32,694 bases of DNA from Candidatus Omnitrophota bacterium (GTDB lineage: Bacteria; Omnitrophota; Gorgyraeia; VGKN01): contig JAGVOB010000150.1 in the NCBI GenBank assembly GCA_020052955.1, forward strand, positions 1 to 32,694. The letters are read 5' to 3'. Both the position numbers and the translations under genes were made by a program. The notes below the pieces were generated by a model, which did not search any database, was not told where the DNA came from, and was given only the letters and a program-made list of their open reading frames with translations. Below are positions 8,178 to 17,733 of the stretch, in pieces (positions within the stretch are counted from its first letter, which is position 1; each line of letters begins with the position of its first letter).

Positions 8178-8554
8178 ATGAGCAAGAATAAATTCTCTAC
8201 CACAAAACGTGGCGGCTCCGCCTCTGGCGGAAAACAAACAGAAACCTGTAGTGAGTCCTTTGGCTTGGTTCGACTTCGCTCACCACAAGTCGCTCAGGAT
8301 AAACTCCGCCGAGGGATAAAAACCTGGCCAGAGGATTTACCCCGTTAGAGATGGCTATTATGCAATATGTTTATGTTTTAAGAAGCACTAAAGATGGTAA
8401 ATGGTATACGGGATGCACTGAAGATAAATCTCTAACGGGGTAAAGGCCAAGAGAGAAACTCTTGAGGTTTGGCGAGCATACCCTAAGCGATACAGAGTTA
8501 TTGGCAATATTACTTAGAACTGGTATAAAGGGTGATAGAAAAAGTAACTTATGA
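8178..8554 (+). pseudogene. radC-like N-terminal remnant, interrupted by a palindromic mini-element
   Basis: IKTWPEDL (8178-8348 frame) then [30 protein letters not shown] from 8444, stop at 8552-8554; no JAB-like catalytic domain follows. Confidence 0.62.
8336..8444. mobile_element. 109-bp mini-element with perfect 17-bp inverted ends, carrying a GIY-YIG N-terminal fragment
   Basis: TTTACCCCGTTAGAGAT (8336-8352) / ATCTCTAACGGGGTAAA (8428-8444); internal ORF 8360-8443 MQYVYVLRSTKDGKWYTGCTEDKSLTG. Confidence 0.65.
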
Positions 8555-11490
8555 TTACAGAATACCACGCAAAATATTTCGCTTATGAATTAACCAAACG
8601 TTGCGCTTCGGACAGTTTAGAAAAATTATCTTCAACGCTTTCGAATGCTCAAGTTGATCTCAATCCCCATCAGGTTGAAGCAGCTCTTTTTGCATTCAGA
8701 TCTCCTCTTTCTAAAGGGGCAATTCTGGCTGATGAAGTTGGCCTTGGGAAGACAATTGAAGCGGCTTTAGTTATTTCCCAAAAATGGGCTGAAAGAAAAA
8801 GAAAGATTCTACTTATTGTTCCATCAAGTTTGCGTAAACAATGGAATGCTGAATTGCAGGAAAAGTTCTTTCTCCCGTCTATTATTCTTGAGACAAAATC
8901 ATTTAATCAATATATCAAGGATGGCAATCTAAATCCTTTTGATCAAGAAGATGTGATTGTTATAAATTCATATCATTTTGCCCGGACAAAATCTTCTTAC
9001 ATCAAACAGACAAAATGGGATTTAGTTGTTATTGATGAAGCGCATCATTTGCGCAATGTTTATAAAACAAGTAATAAGATCGCGCGAGAAATAAAAAGTG
9101 CTTTAAGCAATACCCCAAAAATATTACTTACAGCAACCCCGTTACAGAATTCTTTGCTTGAATTATATGGGCTTGTCAGCGTAATTGATGATCATGTATT
9201 TGGCGATTTAACAAGCTTTAAGGTTAATTATTCTAAAGTTTCAAAAGAGCAAGATGTATTTGAAAGTGAACTTGGCTTAGTCGAACCGAGGCAGGAAATG
9301 TTCACGGACTTACGTAATCGTTTAAAGCCAATTTGCACGCGCACGCTTCGCCGCCAGGTACTCGAATATATAAAATACACAAAGCGTATTCCACTAACGC
9401 AGGACTATATACCGACAGAACAGGAGATTGAACTTTATAATGGCATGTCTGTATATCTTCAGAAACCCAGACTCTTTGCGCTCCCATCAAGTCAGAGACA
9501 GTTAATCACTTTAATTTTACGAAAATTATTAGCATCTTCTTCGTTTGCAATTGCAAGCACGCTCAACAGCATTACATACAGGCTAACAAAGCTTATCGAA
9601 AAAGCCGAGAAGCAGATAGCTGAAAAAGAGTCTGGGATTGAAGGTCTTAGTGAAGATTTTGAAAACTACGATGAGCTTTCTGATGAGTGGAGCGATGAAG
9701 AAGAGGACGATGAAGAGACGACTCAGAAGAAAATAGTTTATACTAAAGAAGATGTTGCCTTGATGAAGCAAGAAAAGGTTGAGCTTGAGAATTATCGCGA
9801 CTTAGCAAAAAAGATTTGGAAAAATTCTAAGGGAGATGCTTTGCTAGTTGCCCTAAAAAAAGGCTTTGAAATGGCGGCAGAGCTGGGTGGTAAGAAGAAG
9901 GCGATTATTTTTACTGAATCACGGATTACTCAGGATTTCCTCTTGCGGCTACTTTCAGAGAACGGATATAAAAATAAAATCGTACTTTTTAACGGCTCAA
10001 ATAATGATGATAAATCTAAGGCGATATATGGGGATTGGTTTAAGAAACATAGAGATACTGACAAGATTACCGGATCGAAAACTGCCGATAAGCGCGCCGC
10101 TATTATAGGTTACTTTAAAGATGAGGCAGAGATTATGATTGCTACTGAAGCAGGCGCCGAAGGTGTTAATCTTCAATTTTGCTCGCTAGTCATCAATTAT
10201 GACCTACCGTGGAATCCCCAGCGCATCGAACAGCGAATTGGCCGTTGCCATAGGTATGGGCAAAAATACGATGTTGTTGTGATTAATTTTGTTAATCGCA
10301 AGAACGCCGCTGATCAGAGGGTCTATGAACTGTTGGATAAAAAATTCAGCCTCTTTAAGGGTGTATTTGGGGCAAGCGATGAAGTATTGGGAAGTATTGA
10401 ATCCGGCGTTGACTTTGAGAAACGCATCGCAGCAATTTATCAATCATGCCGCACGGAAGATGAAATTAATATTGCGTTTGATGTCCTTCAAAATGAAATG
10501 GACGAAAGCATCACAAGTAGTCTAAGAGACACCCGTCAAAAACTTTTAGAGAATTTTGATTCTGAAGTGCATGAAAAGCTGAAAGTTAATATCAAAGAGA
10601 GTCAATCATACCTAGATTGTTATGAGCGTTGGTTATGGGATATAACCCGGTTCTATCTTGGGGACAATGCTGATTTTGCTGAACACGAATATTCTTTTAT
10701 GCTTAAAAGTAATCCTTTTCCTAATAAGGATATCCATCGTGGGCCATACCGCATAGGCAAGAATATTGAAGATGCTCATATTTATCGTCCCGGGCATCCT
10801 TTGGCGCAAAACATTCTTAATGAGGTTAAGAAAAAGCACGTGGATGGAGCGGAATTAGTCTTTGATTATTCTAATAACCCGAGCATTATATCGGTACTAA
10901 AGTCGCTTATAGGAAAGAATGGCATCATGAGAGTGAGTAATTATACTATTGAGGCACTTGAGGCGGAAGACCATGTATTAATTTCTACTTTCGATGAAAA
11001 AGGCGATGCTGTTAAGCAGGATATAGCAAAGAAACTGTTTTCTCTCGTTGGGCAGATACAAAATGATAGAATAGTAATTACTGATGATGAAAAAAAGAAG
11101 CTCGATATTATAGAGCAAGAAACAATAAATCTTATATCTTCTCACAGCGCTGAGCGAAATAGTGAGTTTTTTGACGATGAGGTTGATAAGTTAGACAAAT
11201 GGGCTGACGATATGAAGAAAGCACTTGAGCTTGATTTAAAAAAATTGGATATTGATATCAAAACTGCTAAAACAAATGCGAAGAAAATAGTCGAACTTGA
11301 AGAAAAGATAAAAGTGCAGCGTGAGATAAAGGATATGGAAAAGAAGCGTAATGAAATGCGTAAGAAGCTATATGATGCTCAGGACGAGGTAGATGATAGG
11401 AAAGAAAAATTAATACAGAGAGTAGAAGCCCAGCTTAAGCAAAGAACTTACCTAAAAGAACTTTTTAGTATACGCTGGAAGGTTGTTTAA
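8551..11490 (+). CDS. SNF2-family DEAD/DEAH helicase (RapA/DrmD-like)
   Basis: [14 protein letters not shown] (motif I), DEAHHLRN (II), LTATPLQN (III), [11 protein letters not shown] and [17 protein letters not shown] (V/VI). Confidence 0.93.
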   Translation: MITEYHAKYFAYELTKRCASDSLEKLSSTLSNAQVDLNPHQVEAALFAFRSPLSKGAILADEVGLGKTIEAALVISQKWAERKRKILLIVPSSLRKQWNAELQEKFFLPSIILETKSFNQYIKDGNLNPFDQEDVIVINSYHFARTKSSYIKQTKWDLVVIDEAHHLRNVYKTSNKIAREIKSALSNTPKILLTATPLQNSLLELYGLVSVIDDHVFGDLTSFKVNYSKVSKEQDVFESELGLVEPRQEMFTDLRNRLKPICTRTLRRQVLEYIKYTKRIPLTQDYIPTEQEIELYNGMSVYLQKPRLFALPSSQRQLITLILRKLLASSSFAIASTLNSITYRLTKLIEKAEKQIAEKESGIEGLSEDFENYDELSDEWSDEEEDDEETTQKKIVYTKEDVALMKQEKVELENYRDLAKKIWKNSKGDALLVALKKGFEMAAELGGKKKAIIFTESRITQDFLLRLLSENGYKNKIVLFNGSNNDDKSKAIYGDWFKKHRDTDKITGSKTADKRAAIIGYFKDEAEIMIATEAGAEGVNLQFCSLVINYDLPWNPQRIEQRIGRCHRYGQKYDVVVINFVNRKNAADQRVYELLDKKFSLFKGVFGASDEVLGSIESGVDFEKRIAAIYQSCRTEDEINIAFDVLQNEMDESITSSLRDTRQKLLENFDSEVHEKLKVNIKESQSYLDCYERWLWDITRFYLGDNADFAEHEYSFMLKSNPFPNKDIHRGPYRIGKNIEDAHIYRPGHPLAQNILNEVKKKHVDGAELVFDYSNNPSIISVLKSLIGKNGIMRVSNYTIEALEAEDHVLISTFDEKGDAVKQDIAKKLFSLVGQIQNDRIVITDDEKKKLDIIEQETINLISSHSAERNSEFFDDEVDKLDKWADDMKKALELDLKKLDIDIKTAKTNAKKIVELEEKIKVQREIKDMEKKRNEMRKKLYDAQDEVDDRKEKLIQRVEAQLKQRTYLKELFSIRWKVV

Positions 11491-11504
11491 ATAAAGGGGA
11501 ACTT

Positions 11505-13223
11505 ATGAGTAATAACAGACAAAAACTTGAACTTACTTGGATCGGGAAAAATAATCCCGAGTATGATATTGCCAATATTGAGCCTCGGATTTTGGAAGAA
11601 AATCCGGATTTGTCATACGGCGATCAGAATACCGAGAATATGATTATCCATGGTGATAACTTGCTTGCTCTCAAGGCGCTCCTGCCAGAATACGAGGGGA
11701 AAATCAAGTGCATCTATATCGATCCGCCATACAATACTGGTAATGCTTTTGAGTACTATGACGATAGCGTTGAGCATTCTACTTGGCTTTCGCTGATGAA
11801 ACCGAGGTTAGAACTCTTGAAAATGCTTTTAAGAGAAGACGGGGCAATATTTATATCGATAAATTATCTGCAACTTGGTTACTTAATTATTTTGTTAGAT
11901 GAAGTATTTGGAAAAATTAATTTTCAAAATATTATTACTATTAAAACGGCTACAACAGCAAGCTTCCGCGCAATTAATTCGTGCCCTGTGAATGTTTCTG
12001 AACAGTTGCTAGTCTACTCAAAAAACAAAGAGTTATTTAAGTCAATTCCTATATATTGGCCAACAGATTATTCAGAAGATTATTCTCATTATATTGAAAA
12101 CGTAGAAGATAAATCAGAAAACTGGAAATTAGTGTCTCTTGATCAAAAAGCAAATGAATATTTTAATGTGGAGGATTGGAAAGGTCTTAAATTAAAGTTC
12201 GGTAGCGAATGGAAGCAAAAACGTTTCGAATTTAAAAAGAAAATCGCATTTAATTCTCCCAATAGAGTAGTTAGTTTAAATACATTACAAAAACCATCAA
12301 AGAAAATACAAGAAATCATCGACAGGTCAAAAAGCACTAAGAATGAAATATTTGAAATAAAAAGAGAGTCGATGAACTCAATATATGTGTTTAATGGAAG
12401 AACGTTAGCTTTTTTTCAGAAAAAGTTTAAACTTATTGATGGTAAAAACATACCTGCAGAAATAATTACAAATATTTGGAATGATATCTCTTTTCTTAGC
12501 CTTGGAAATGAGGGTGGAGTGGATTTCCCGAATAGCAAAAAGCCAGAAAAATTAATCAGCAGAATTTTTCAGTTATTAACAATTGATAATGATCTTGTAT
12601 TGGATAGTTTTCTTGGCTCGGGCACTACCACCGCTGTTGCCCACAAAATGGGACGTAAATATATTGGTATAGAAATGGGAGAGCATGCATATACCCACGT
12701 ACATAAGCGCATGAAAGCTGTCGTAGATGGTACGGATCAAGGTGGCATTAGCAAGGCAGTTGATTGGAAAGGTGGCGGCGGATTTAAGTTTTATGAGTTG
12801 GCTCCAAGCTTTGTAGTGATTGACGAATTCGGTAATCCTGTGATTGATAGCCATTACAACGACACTAAGCTCATTCGCGCAATGTGTAAACTCACGAATT
12901 ATATCTTTTCGCCCAGCCCGAGTGATTACTGGAAGCACGGCAAGGGACAAGGCAATAACAGTATTTATGTAACGACACAAATGCTCTCAGTGGCCATGGT
13001 TCAGCAAATAGTCAGTCATTTGGGCGTAAATGAAACACTACTGATTTGTCCAAAGAAATATGAACCTGGCTGTGAAAAAGTGGATACTCGCATCACTATC
13101 AAAAAAATTCCACAGTCCATTTTGAAAGCCTGTCAATTTGGTAAAAAAGAGTATCTTTTACCCATCAAAGAACGAGCTATTGAAGAGATTGACGAGGAAG
13201 AAGTAACGGATGACGAGGAATAA
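11505..13223 (+). CDS. Type III-like site-specific DNA N6-adenine methyltransferase (Mod)
   Basis: IYIDPPYNTGNAFEYYDDSVEHSTWLSLMKPRL (DPPY) and LDSFLGSGTTTAVAHKMGRKYIGIEM (SAM motif). Confidence 0.92.
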   Translation: MSNNRQKLELTWIGKNNPEYDIANIEPRILEENPDLSYGDQNTENMIIHGDNLLALKALLPEYEGKIKCIYIDPPYNTGNAFEYYDDSVEHSTWLSLMKPRLELLKMLLREDGAIFISINYLQLGYLIILLDEVFGKINFQNIITIKTATTASFRAINSCPVNVSEQLLVYSKNKELFKSIPIYWPTDYSEDYSHYIENVEDKSENWKLVSLDQKANEYFNVEDWKGLKLKFGSEWKQKRFEFKKKIAFNSPNRVVSLNTLQKPSKKIQEIIDRSKSTKNEIFEIKRESMNSIYVFNGRTLAFFQKKFKLIDGKNIPAEIITNIWNDISFLSLGNEGGVDFPNSKKPEKLISRIFQLLTIDNDLVLDSFLGSGTTTAVAHKMGRKYIGIEMGEHAYTHVHKRMKAVVDGTDQGGISKAVDWKGGGGFKFYELAPSFVVIDEFGNPVIDSHYNDTKLIRAMCKLTNYIFSPSPSDYWKHGKGQGNNSIYVTTQMLSVAMVQQIVSHLGVNETLLICPKKYEPGCEKVDTRITIKKIPQSILKACQFGKKEYLLPIKERAIEEIDEEEVTDDEE

Positions 13224-13224
13224 T

Positions 13225-16053
13225 ATGAATAAAACCCAAGCGCTACAGTACATAACTAATGCCATGAGCCTTAGAACTCCTCAAGAAAAGAGTCTGGTGC
13301 TTTTTGCCGATTATTTGGAATCAAATGTGGGTAAAAAAATATTGGCGCGCATGAAACGAGAAAATCGTGGGAATGTGAATGATATTGAGGTGATGACAAA
13401 AGAGTATGGTCAAACGGTGCCTGAGCTATGTCAATTTCAGGCGTTTGAACGAACCTTCCCGGCCTATACTTTTGCTCTTGCTACAGGCGTTGGAAAGACG
13501 CGTCTCATGGGTGCTTTTGTGGCATATCTCTATCTTGTGTATGAAATACAGCATTTTATGCTAGTCGCTCCAGGCAATACTATTTATCGGAAGCTGGTGG
13601 ATGATTTTAGCAAAGCCAACAATCCCAAATATGTATTTAGAGGAATTAAAGAGATAAATATCAATACCACTCGTATAATTACAAAAGATAACTACCAACA
13701 GAATCAAGCTACAGCAAGTCTGTTTGGTAACCAAGTTCAAATCAATATTTTCAATGTTCAACAGTTTGCCCAAAAAGATATTGAGCAGGAGAAGGGGATT
13801 ACTAAGTTCAGCGAGACGCTCGGAGAGTCATATTTTGAGTATCTAAAATCACTTAGTGATTTGGTGGTATTGCTGGATGAATCACACCACTATCACGCAG
13901 ACGCCGCGATGGGATCTCTTGACCGCATAGATCCGTTATTTGGACTTGAGTTTACCGCCACACCGTATATTGTAACAACTGCTACCAGAATAAATACAGA
14001 GCATACTCTTAAGAAAAACATTCTGTATGTGTATAATCTCGGTGATGCAATTCGTGACGGCTATGTAAAAGATCCATGGGTAGGAACGGAAGCAGATGTT
14101 GATTTTGGTCAGTGGGATGCTGAATCTATTGAAACGGATGCCAGAAAATTGCAACTGGCGGCTTTTTTCCATGAGCGCGCTAAAGTGGCATTAAAAGAGT
14201 ATGCTTTAGAGAATAATAAGACGGAAGTTAAGCCGGTTATGTTAGTTGTTGCAAAGGATACTGCGCATGCTAGCCAGCTTCGGGCTTTAATTGACAGCGA
14301 TGATTTTAGAGGGGGCGCCTATAAAGGCAAAGTAATAGAGGTTCACACAAAAACAAAGGGAGAGGAAGCTGATGAGACTATTGAAAAACTGATATCGTTA
14401 GAGCATCCCGATAATATCGTTGAGGTTGTTATTCATGTGAATATGCTCAAAGAAGGCTGGGATGTTACAAATATTTATACTATCGCGCCTATTCGTTCTT
14501 CGGCTTCGGAAATTTTGACTGAACAAACAATTGGCCGTGGTCTTCGCTTGCCATATGGGGAGCGCACAGGCAATAAAAATGTCGACCGCGTTATGATTGT
14601 TGCCCATGATAACTACGCGAAAGTAATTGAAGGCGCGCGTAAATCAAAACTTATCCAACCGTCAAATATTGAAAGTGTTTCAATCCAGGATACAAAATCA
14701 GTTAAAGAAGTGGTTGAAGTTCAATCGGTGTTTGTAGCTAGTATTCAGGAAAAGATTAAAGCTAATTCTGCGATTATGCAGGAGATTGAAGCGCAGGCAG
14801 TAAAGGCAGTAAGCCCTGTGATTTCTGAAGATACCCCGGAAGATGTCAAGGCAGCAACGATACAAAGTAAAACAGATGAAATTGTTGAAAACCTTGCTAA
14901 GCAAGAAGCGTCACGATTAAGTTTTGCGGAATATCACCATCATAAGAAAGTTGACCAAGTGGAACCGGAACCATGGCCCGAAGGCACGCTTTTTAGTAAT
15001 TTAAGCGATCCGGCAAAAAAGGAGCTTGAGAATATTGGACGGGTCTCCGGGCAAACTATAGAAGTGCGAAATATCCCGATTCCACGATTGATGCTTACAC
15101 CTCATTATGGGGAGCTTATTATCGAAGATTTTAATTTAGACACCAAAAGATTAAGTAGGTATGCGACAGAGATTTCCATACTGGAAGAGCGTCTTCAGGG
15201 AAGCCAAGAGAAGGATTTGTTTGGCAATACACAAGAAGGAGCTCGGGAAACCGAAATAACTCGCGTATCAAGCCTTGGCGAGGGGAGAAAACAAAGTCCT
15301 GAAAACACCATTATTTCTGCTCTCATTGAACAGCCGCTACTTGATTATGAAGAGCAGAAAACATTATTGCTCAAGCTTTCAGGTCAGGCGGTTATGCATT
15401 ATAAGTCATTTGTAAGCGATGAAAATTCGCTCAAGATGATGATTGAGAATAACTTTCGCCAAATTGCCAAAGAAATTTATGATCAGATATTGGAACATAA
15501 AAAATTTGTTTCTGATGGATATCTTGAATCAGGTATTCGAGAGCCAAAGCCATATCTTGAGCAATATAATATTTCTCTGGTTCAGAATGAAAAGCCAGTA
15601 ACTTTAGAGTCACAAGTTAATCGTTTTTCAAGAGATAAAATTTATACAGGATTTAGCAAGGCATGTCATTCAATGTATCGTTTTGATTCGTCCGATGAAG
15701 CGCGCATGGCATATCTTCTTGATAAAGATTCTTCTTTAGAAGATTGGCTGCGTCCAGCACCAAATCAGTTTGAGGGGCTCTATTGGCGTGATGAAGCTGG
15801 TAATTCCCAACACCGCTATGAGCCTGATTTCGTGGTTGAATTTAAAAAAGAGATAGTGATGATTGAGGTAAAGCCAGGCATAGAAATTAATACTCCAGAT
15901 GTACAAGAAAAGAAGAAAACGGCTGAGAAATACTGTGAATTAGTTTCAAAGAATATCGGAAGTTTCGGTATAGTAAAGCCATGGAGATACGTGATTGTTA
16001 CAACAGAAAAAATAACTCTAAGCGCCACAGTAACTGGATTATTAGCAAGATAA
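13225..16053 (+). CDS. Type III-like restriction subunit (Res): DEAD helicase with C-terminal PD-(D/E)XK-like nuclease
   Basis: ALATGVGKTRLMGAF, LLDESHHYHAD, EFTATPY, EQTIGRGLRLPYG; C-term YEPDFVVEFKKEIVMIEVKPG. ORF track starts at 13210; the ATG at 13225 just after the mod stop is more likely. Confidence 0.9.
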   Translation: MNKTQALQYITNAMSLRTPQEKSLVLFADYLESNVGKKILARMKRENRGNVNDIEVMTKEYGQTVPELCQFQAFERTFPAYTFALATGVGKTRLMGAFVAYLYLVYEIQHFMLVAPGNTIYRKLVDDFSKANNPKYVFRGIKEININTTRIITKDNYQQNQATASLFGNQVQINIFNVQQFAQKDIEQEKGITKFSETLGESYFEYLKSLSDLVVLLDESHHYHADAAMGSLDRIDPLFGLEFTATPYIVTTATRINTEHTLKKNILYVYNLGDAIRDGYVKDPWVGTEADVDFGQWDAESIETDARKLQLAAFFHERAKVALKEYALENNKTEVKPVMLVVAKDTAHASQLRALIDSDDFRGGAYKGKVIEVHTKTKGEEADETIEKLISLEHPDNIVEVVIHVNMLKEGWDVTNIYTIAPIRSSASEILTEQTIGRGLRLPYGERTGNKNVDRVMIVAHDNYAKVIEGARKSKLIQPSNIESVSIQDTKSVKEVVEVQSVFVASIQEKIKANSAIMQEIEAQAVKAVSPVISEDTPEDVKAATIQSKTDEIVENLAKQEASRLSFAEYHHHKKVDQVEPEPWPEGTLFSNLSDPAKKELENIGRVSGQTIEVRNIPIPRLMLTPHYGELIIEDFNLDTKRLSRYATEISILEERLQGSQEKDLFGNTQEGARETEITRVSSLGEGRKQSPENTIISALIEQPLLDYEEQKTLLLKLSGQAVMHYKSFVSDENSLKMMIENNFRQIAKEIYDQILEHKKFVSDGYLESGIREPKPYLEQYNISLVQNEKPVTLESQVNRFSRDKIYTGFSKACHSMYRFDSSDEARMAYLLDKDSSLEDWLRPAPNQFEGLYWRDEAGNSQHRYEPDFVVEFKKEIVMIEVKPGIEINTPDVQEKKKTAEKYCELVSKNIGSFGIVKPWRYVIVTTEKITLSATVTGLLAR

Positions 16054-16090
16054 AAGATATTTTATCAGCAAACGGAAAAGAAAAACGGGG

Positions 16091-16130
16091 GAAATCAAGG
16101 GACACAATACTAATTGTTTTGACAGAGATA
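16091..16130 (+). repeat. ~40-bp direct repeat, copy 1
   Basis: gaaatcaagggacacaatactaattgttttgacagagata; matches 17053-17093. Confidence 0.8.
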
Positions 16131-16169
16131 GGCAAAATGCAAGAAAAATAGGAGCATTAATTTTAAGTA

Positions 16170-16198
16170 TTGACAATACAAGTTATATCTTGTATACT
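16170..16198 (+). promoter_or_regulatory. Predicted promoter with internal dyad upstream of HigB/HigA cassette
   Basis: TTGACA (16170-16175), 17 bp, TATACT (16193-16198); TACAAG-6-CTTGTA lies in the spacer. Confidence 0.6.
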
Positions 16199-16216
16199 TT
16201 CAGTGGAAATAAAAGT

Positions 16217-16345
16217 ATAGCATATGCTATCAAATATCTATCCCATTGCAAGAGGACCATGGCCTATGGCCATGGGTGAACGGTGGTTCGGGACGTCGCC
16301 CCACGAGGGCGTAAAAGTTTTAGGGGACCACGTGCATGCACGTGG
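16217..16345. repeat. Cluster of perfect palindromes
   Basis: ATAGCATATGCTAT (16217-16230), CCATGGCC-TAT-GGCCATGG (16257-16275), CCACGTGCATGCACGTGG (16328-16345). Confidence 0.85.
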
Positions 16346-16690
16346 GGCTCCAGTTATTTTGTGGATGAAAAGGGCAATAATCTGGTTAAGCAATTTATAA
16401 AATCATTGCCTGTTAAAGAACGCGCAAAAGTATTTGCTTATCTTGTTGAATTGAAAAATCAAGGACATAGCTTGCACAGGCCGATGGTGGATTATTTGAA
16501 AGATGGGATTTACGAACTAAGGCCAAAAGATAATCGGATCTTCTATTTCTTTTTCTTAAAAGATAACGCCGTTTTGGTTCATGCAATCAGGAAGAAAACA
16601 GACAAAATTCCAGAGGGGGATTTGAGATTATGTATAAAAAGGAAGACGCTGGTAGAGGGGTATAAACAAATAGAAAAAATAGAACTGTGA
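16283..16690 (+). CDS. HigB/RelE-superfamily toxin (Gp49-like); N-terminal ~26 codons probably repeat-derived
   Basis: YFVDEKGNNLVKQFIKSLPVKERAKVFAYLVELKNQGHSLHRPMVDYLKDGIYELRPKDNRIFYFF; HTH gene follows. GTG codons at 16283 and 16361 are candidate starts. Confidence 0.85.
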   Translation: MVRDVAPRGRKSFRGPRACTWGSSYFVDEKGNNLVKQFIKSLPVKERAKVFAYLVELKNQGHSLHRPMVDYLKDGIYELRPKDNRIFYFFFLKDNAVLVHAIRKKTDKIPEGDLRLCIKRKTLVEGYKQIEKIEL

Positions 16691-16700
16691 GGTGGTTTAG

Positions 16701-17027
16701 ATGAAAAAAATTAGGTTAGAAAAAATTGATGTTCATTTAAAAGAAGAATTAAAGAACAAAGAATTCAAAAAAGTTTTTGAGATTGAGAGAGCGAAAGTAG
16801 TGTTGGCGCAGAAGATAGCAGAAATAAGACGCGAAGAACATTTAAATCAAGGGGAGCTTGCTAAAAGGCTAAATGTTTCTCAACAGTTTATCTCTCAGAT
16901 AGAGACAGCCCAGGAAAGCAACCTTACTCTAGATACCCTTATAAAGATAGCTAAATCTTTAGGTAGAGGTATTAAAATTTCATTCCCCAGGGTTTCTAAG
17001 CAGGGTTCTTACCTAAGCGTAGCATAG
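16701..17027 (+). CDS. HigA-like XRE-family HTH antitoxin
   Basis: LNQGELAKRLNVSQQFISQIETAQESNLTLDTLIKIAKSLG. Confidence 0.9.
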   Translation: MKKIRLEKIDVHLKEELKNKEFKKVFEIERAKVVLAQKIAEIRREEHLNQGELAKRLNVSQQFISQIETAQESNLTLDTLIKIAKSLGRGIKISFPRVSKQGSYLSVA

Positions 17028-17052
17028 TTATTTTCAAACTAAAATCCCAGCA

Positions 17053-17093
17053 GAAATCAGGGGACACAACACTAATTGTCTTGACAAAAGATA
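17053..17093 (+). repeat. ~40-bp direct repeat, copy 2
   Basis: gaaatcaggggacacaacactaattgtcttgacaaaagata; contains the -35 TTGACA used below. Confidence 0.8.
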
Positions 17094-17151
17094 AAATATA
17101 TTGTATGCTTTAATACAGATAATTGTATGAATATATACAAACTATTGTATG
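17081..17151 (+). promoter_or_regulatory. Promoter plus three TTGTATG boxes at 22-bp pitch, the last containing the start codon
   Basis: TTGACA 17081-17086, TATGCT 17104-17109; TTGTATG at 17101, 17123, 17145. Confidence 0.65.
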
Positions 17152-17733
17152 AAATACAGAATAGATAAAGAAGGCTTATTGGATAGAATCAGCGCTTGGG
17201 ACGCCTTTCTTAAAAGGAAGGTGCATTTGATTGCCTGCGGTGGGACCGCTTTGACGCTTTTAAACGTGAAGCCATCCACTAAGGATATAGATTTAATGGT
17301 GCCAAATTTAGATGAATATGAATATCTGGTAAGTATTTTAAAACAGCTCGGGTATAAATCGGCGAGTGGATGGGGATGGGAAAGAGGTGATGGTTTCATA
17401 TTTGATTTATTTAGAGGTAAATCAATACATACTACAGAATTATTAGAATCGCCGTTGGAGAAAGGAAATCATTTTCTTGTAAAAGAATTCGATAGAATTT
17501 ATTTGGGAGTTTTGAATTATTATGACATTATCATAAGCAAGTTATTCAGGGCTACGGCAATAGATATGGATGATTGCCTTAGTTTATTTAGGGACAAAAA
17601 GAAAAATATGGATTTTAAGCAACTGGAGAGACGTTTTAAAGAAACAGCGTCTTTTGATGTTTCAGAAGATAAAGTGAATAAGAATTTTAAGCATTTCTTG
17701 AAGATTCTAGAGAAAGAAGGTTTTTATCAATGA
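17149..17733 (+). CDS. Nucleotidyltransferase (AbiEii/DUF6036-like), probable toxin/effector
   Basis: LIACGGTALTLLNVKPSTKDIDLMVPNLDEYEYLVSILKQLGY (GG...DIDLM core). Confidence 0.78.
   Translation: MKYRIDKEGLLDRISAWDAFLKRKVHLIACGGTALTLLNVKPSTKDIDLMVPNLDEYEYLVSILKQLGYKSASGWGWERGDGFIFDLFRGKSIHTTELLESPLEKGNHFLVKEFDRIYLGVLNYYDIIISKLFRATAIDMDDCLSLFRDKKKNMDFKQLERRFKETASFDVSEDKVNKNFKHFLKILEKEGFYQ

Noticed and set aside
8551-16053. Canonical DISARM or BREX system
   Set aside because: SNF2 helicase and methylase are present but no DUF1998 (DrmB), PLD (DrmC), PglZ, BrxC or BrxL genes are visible.
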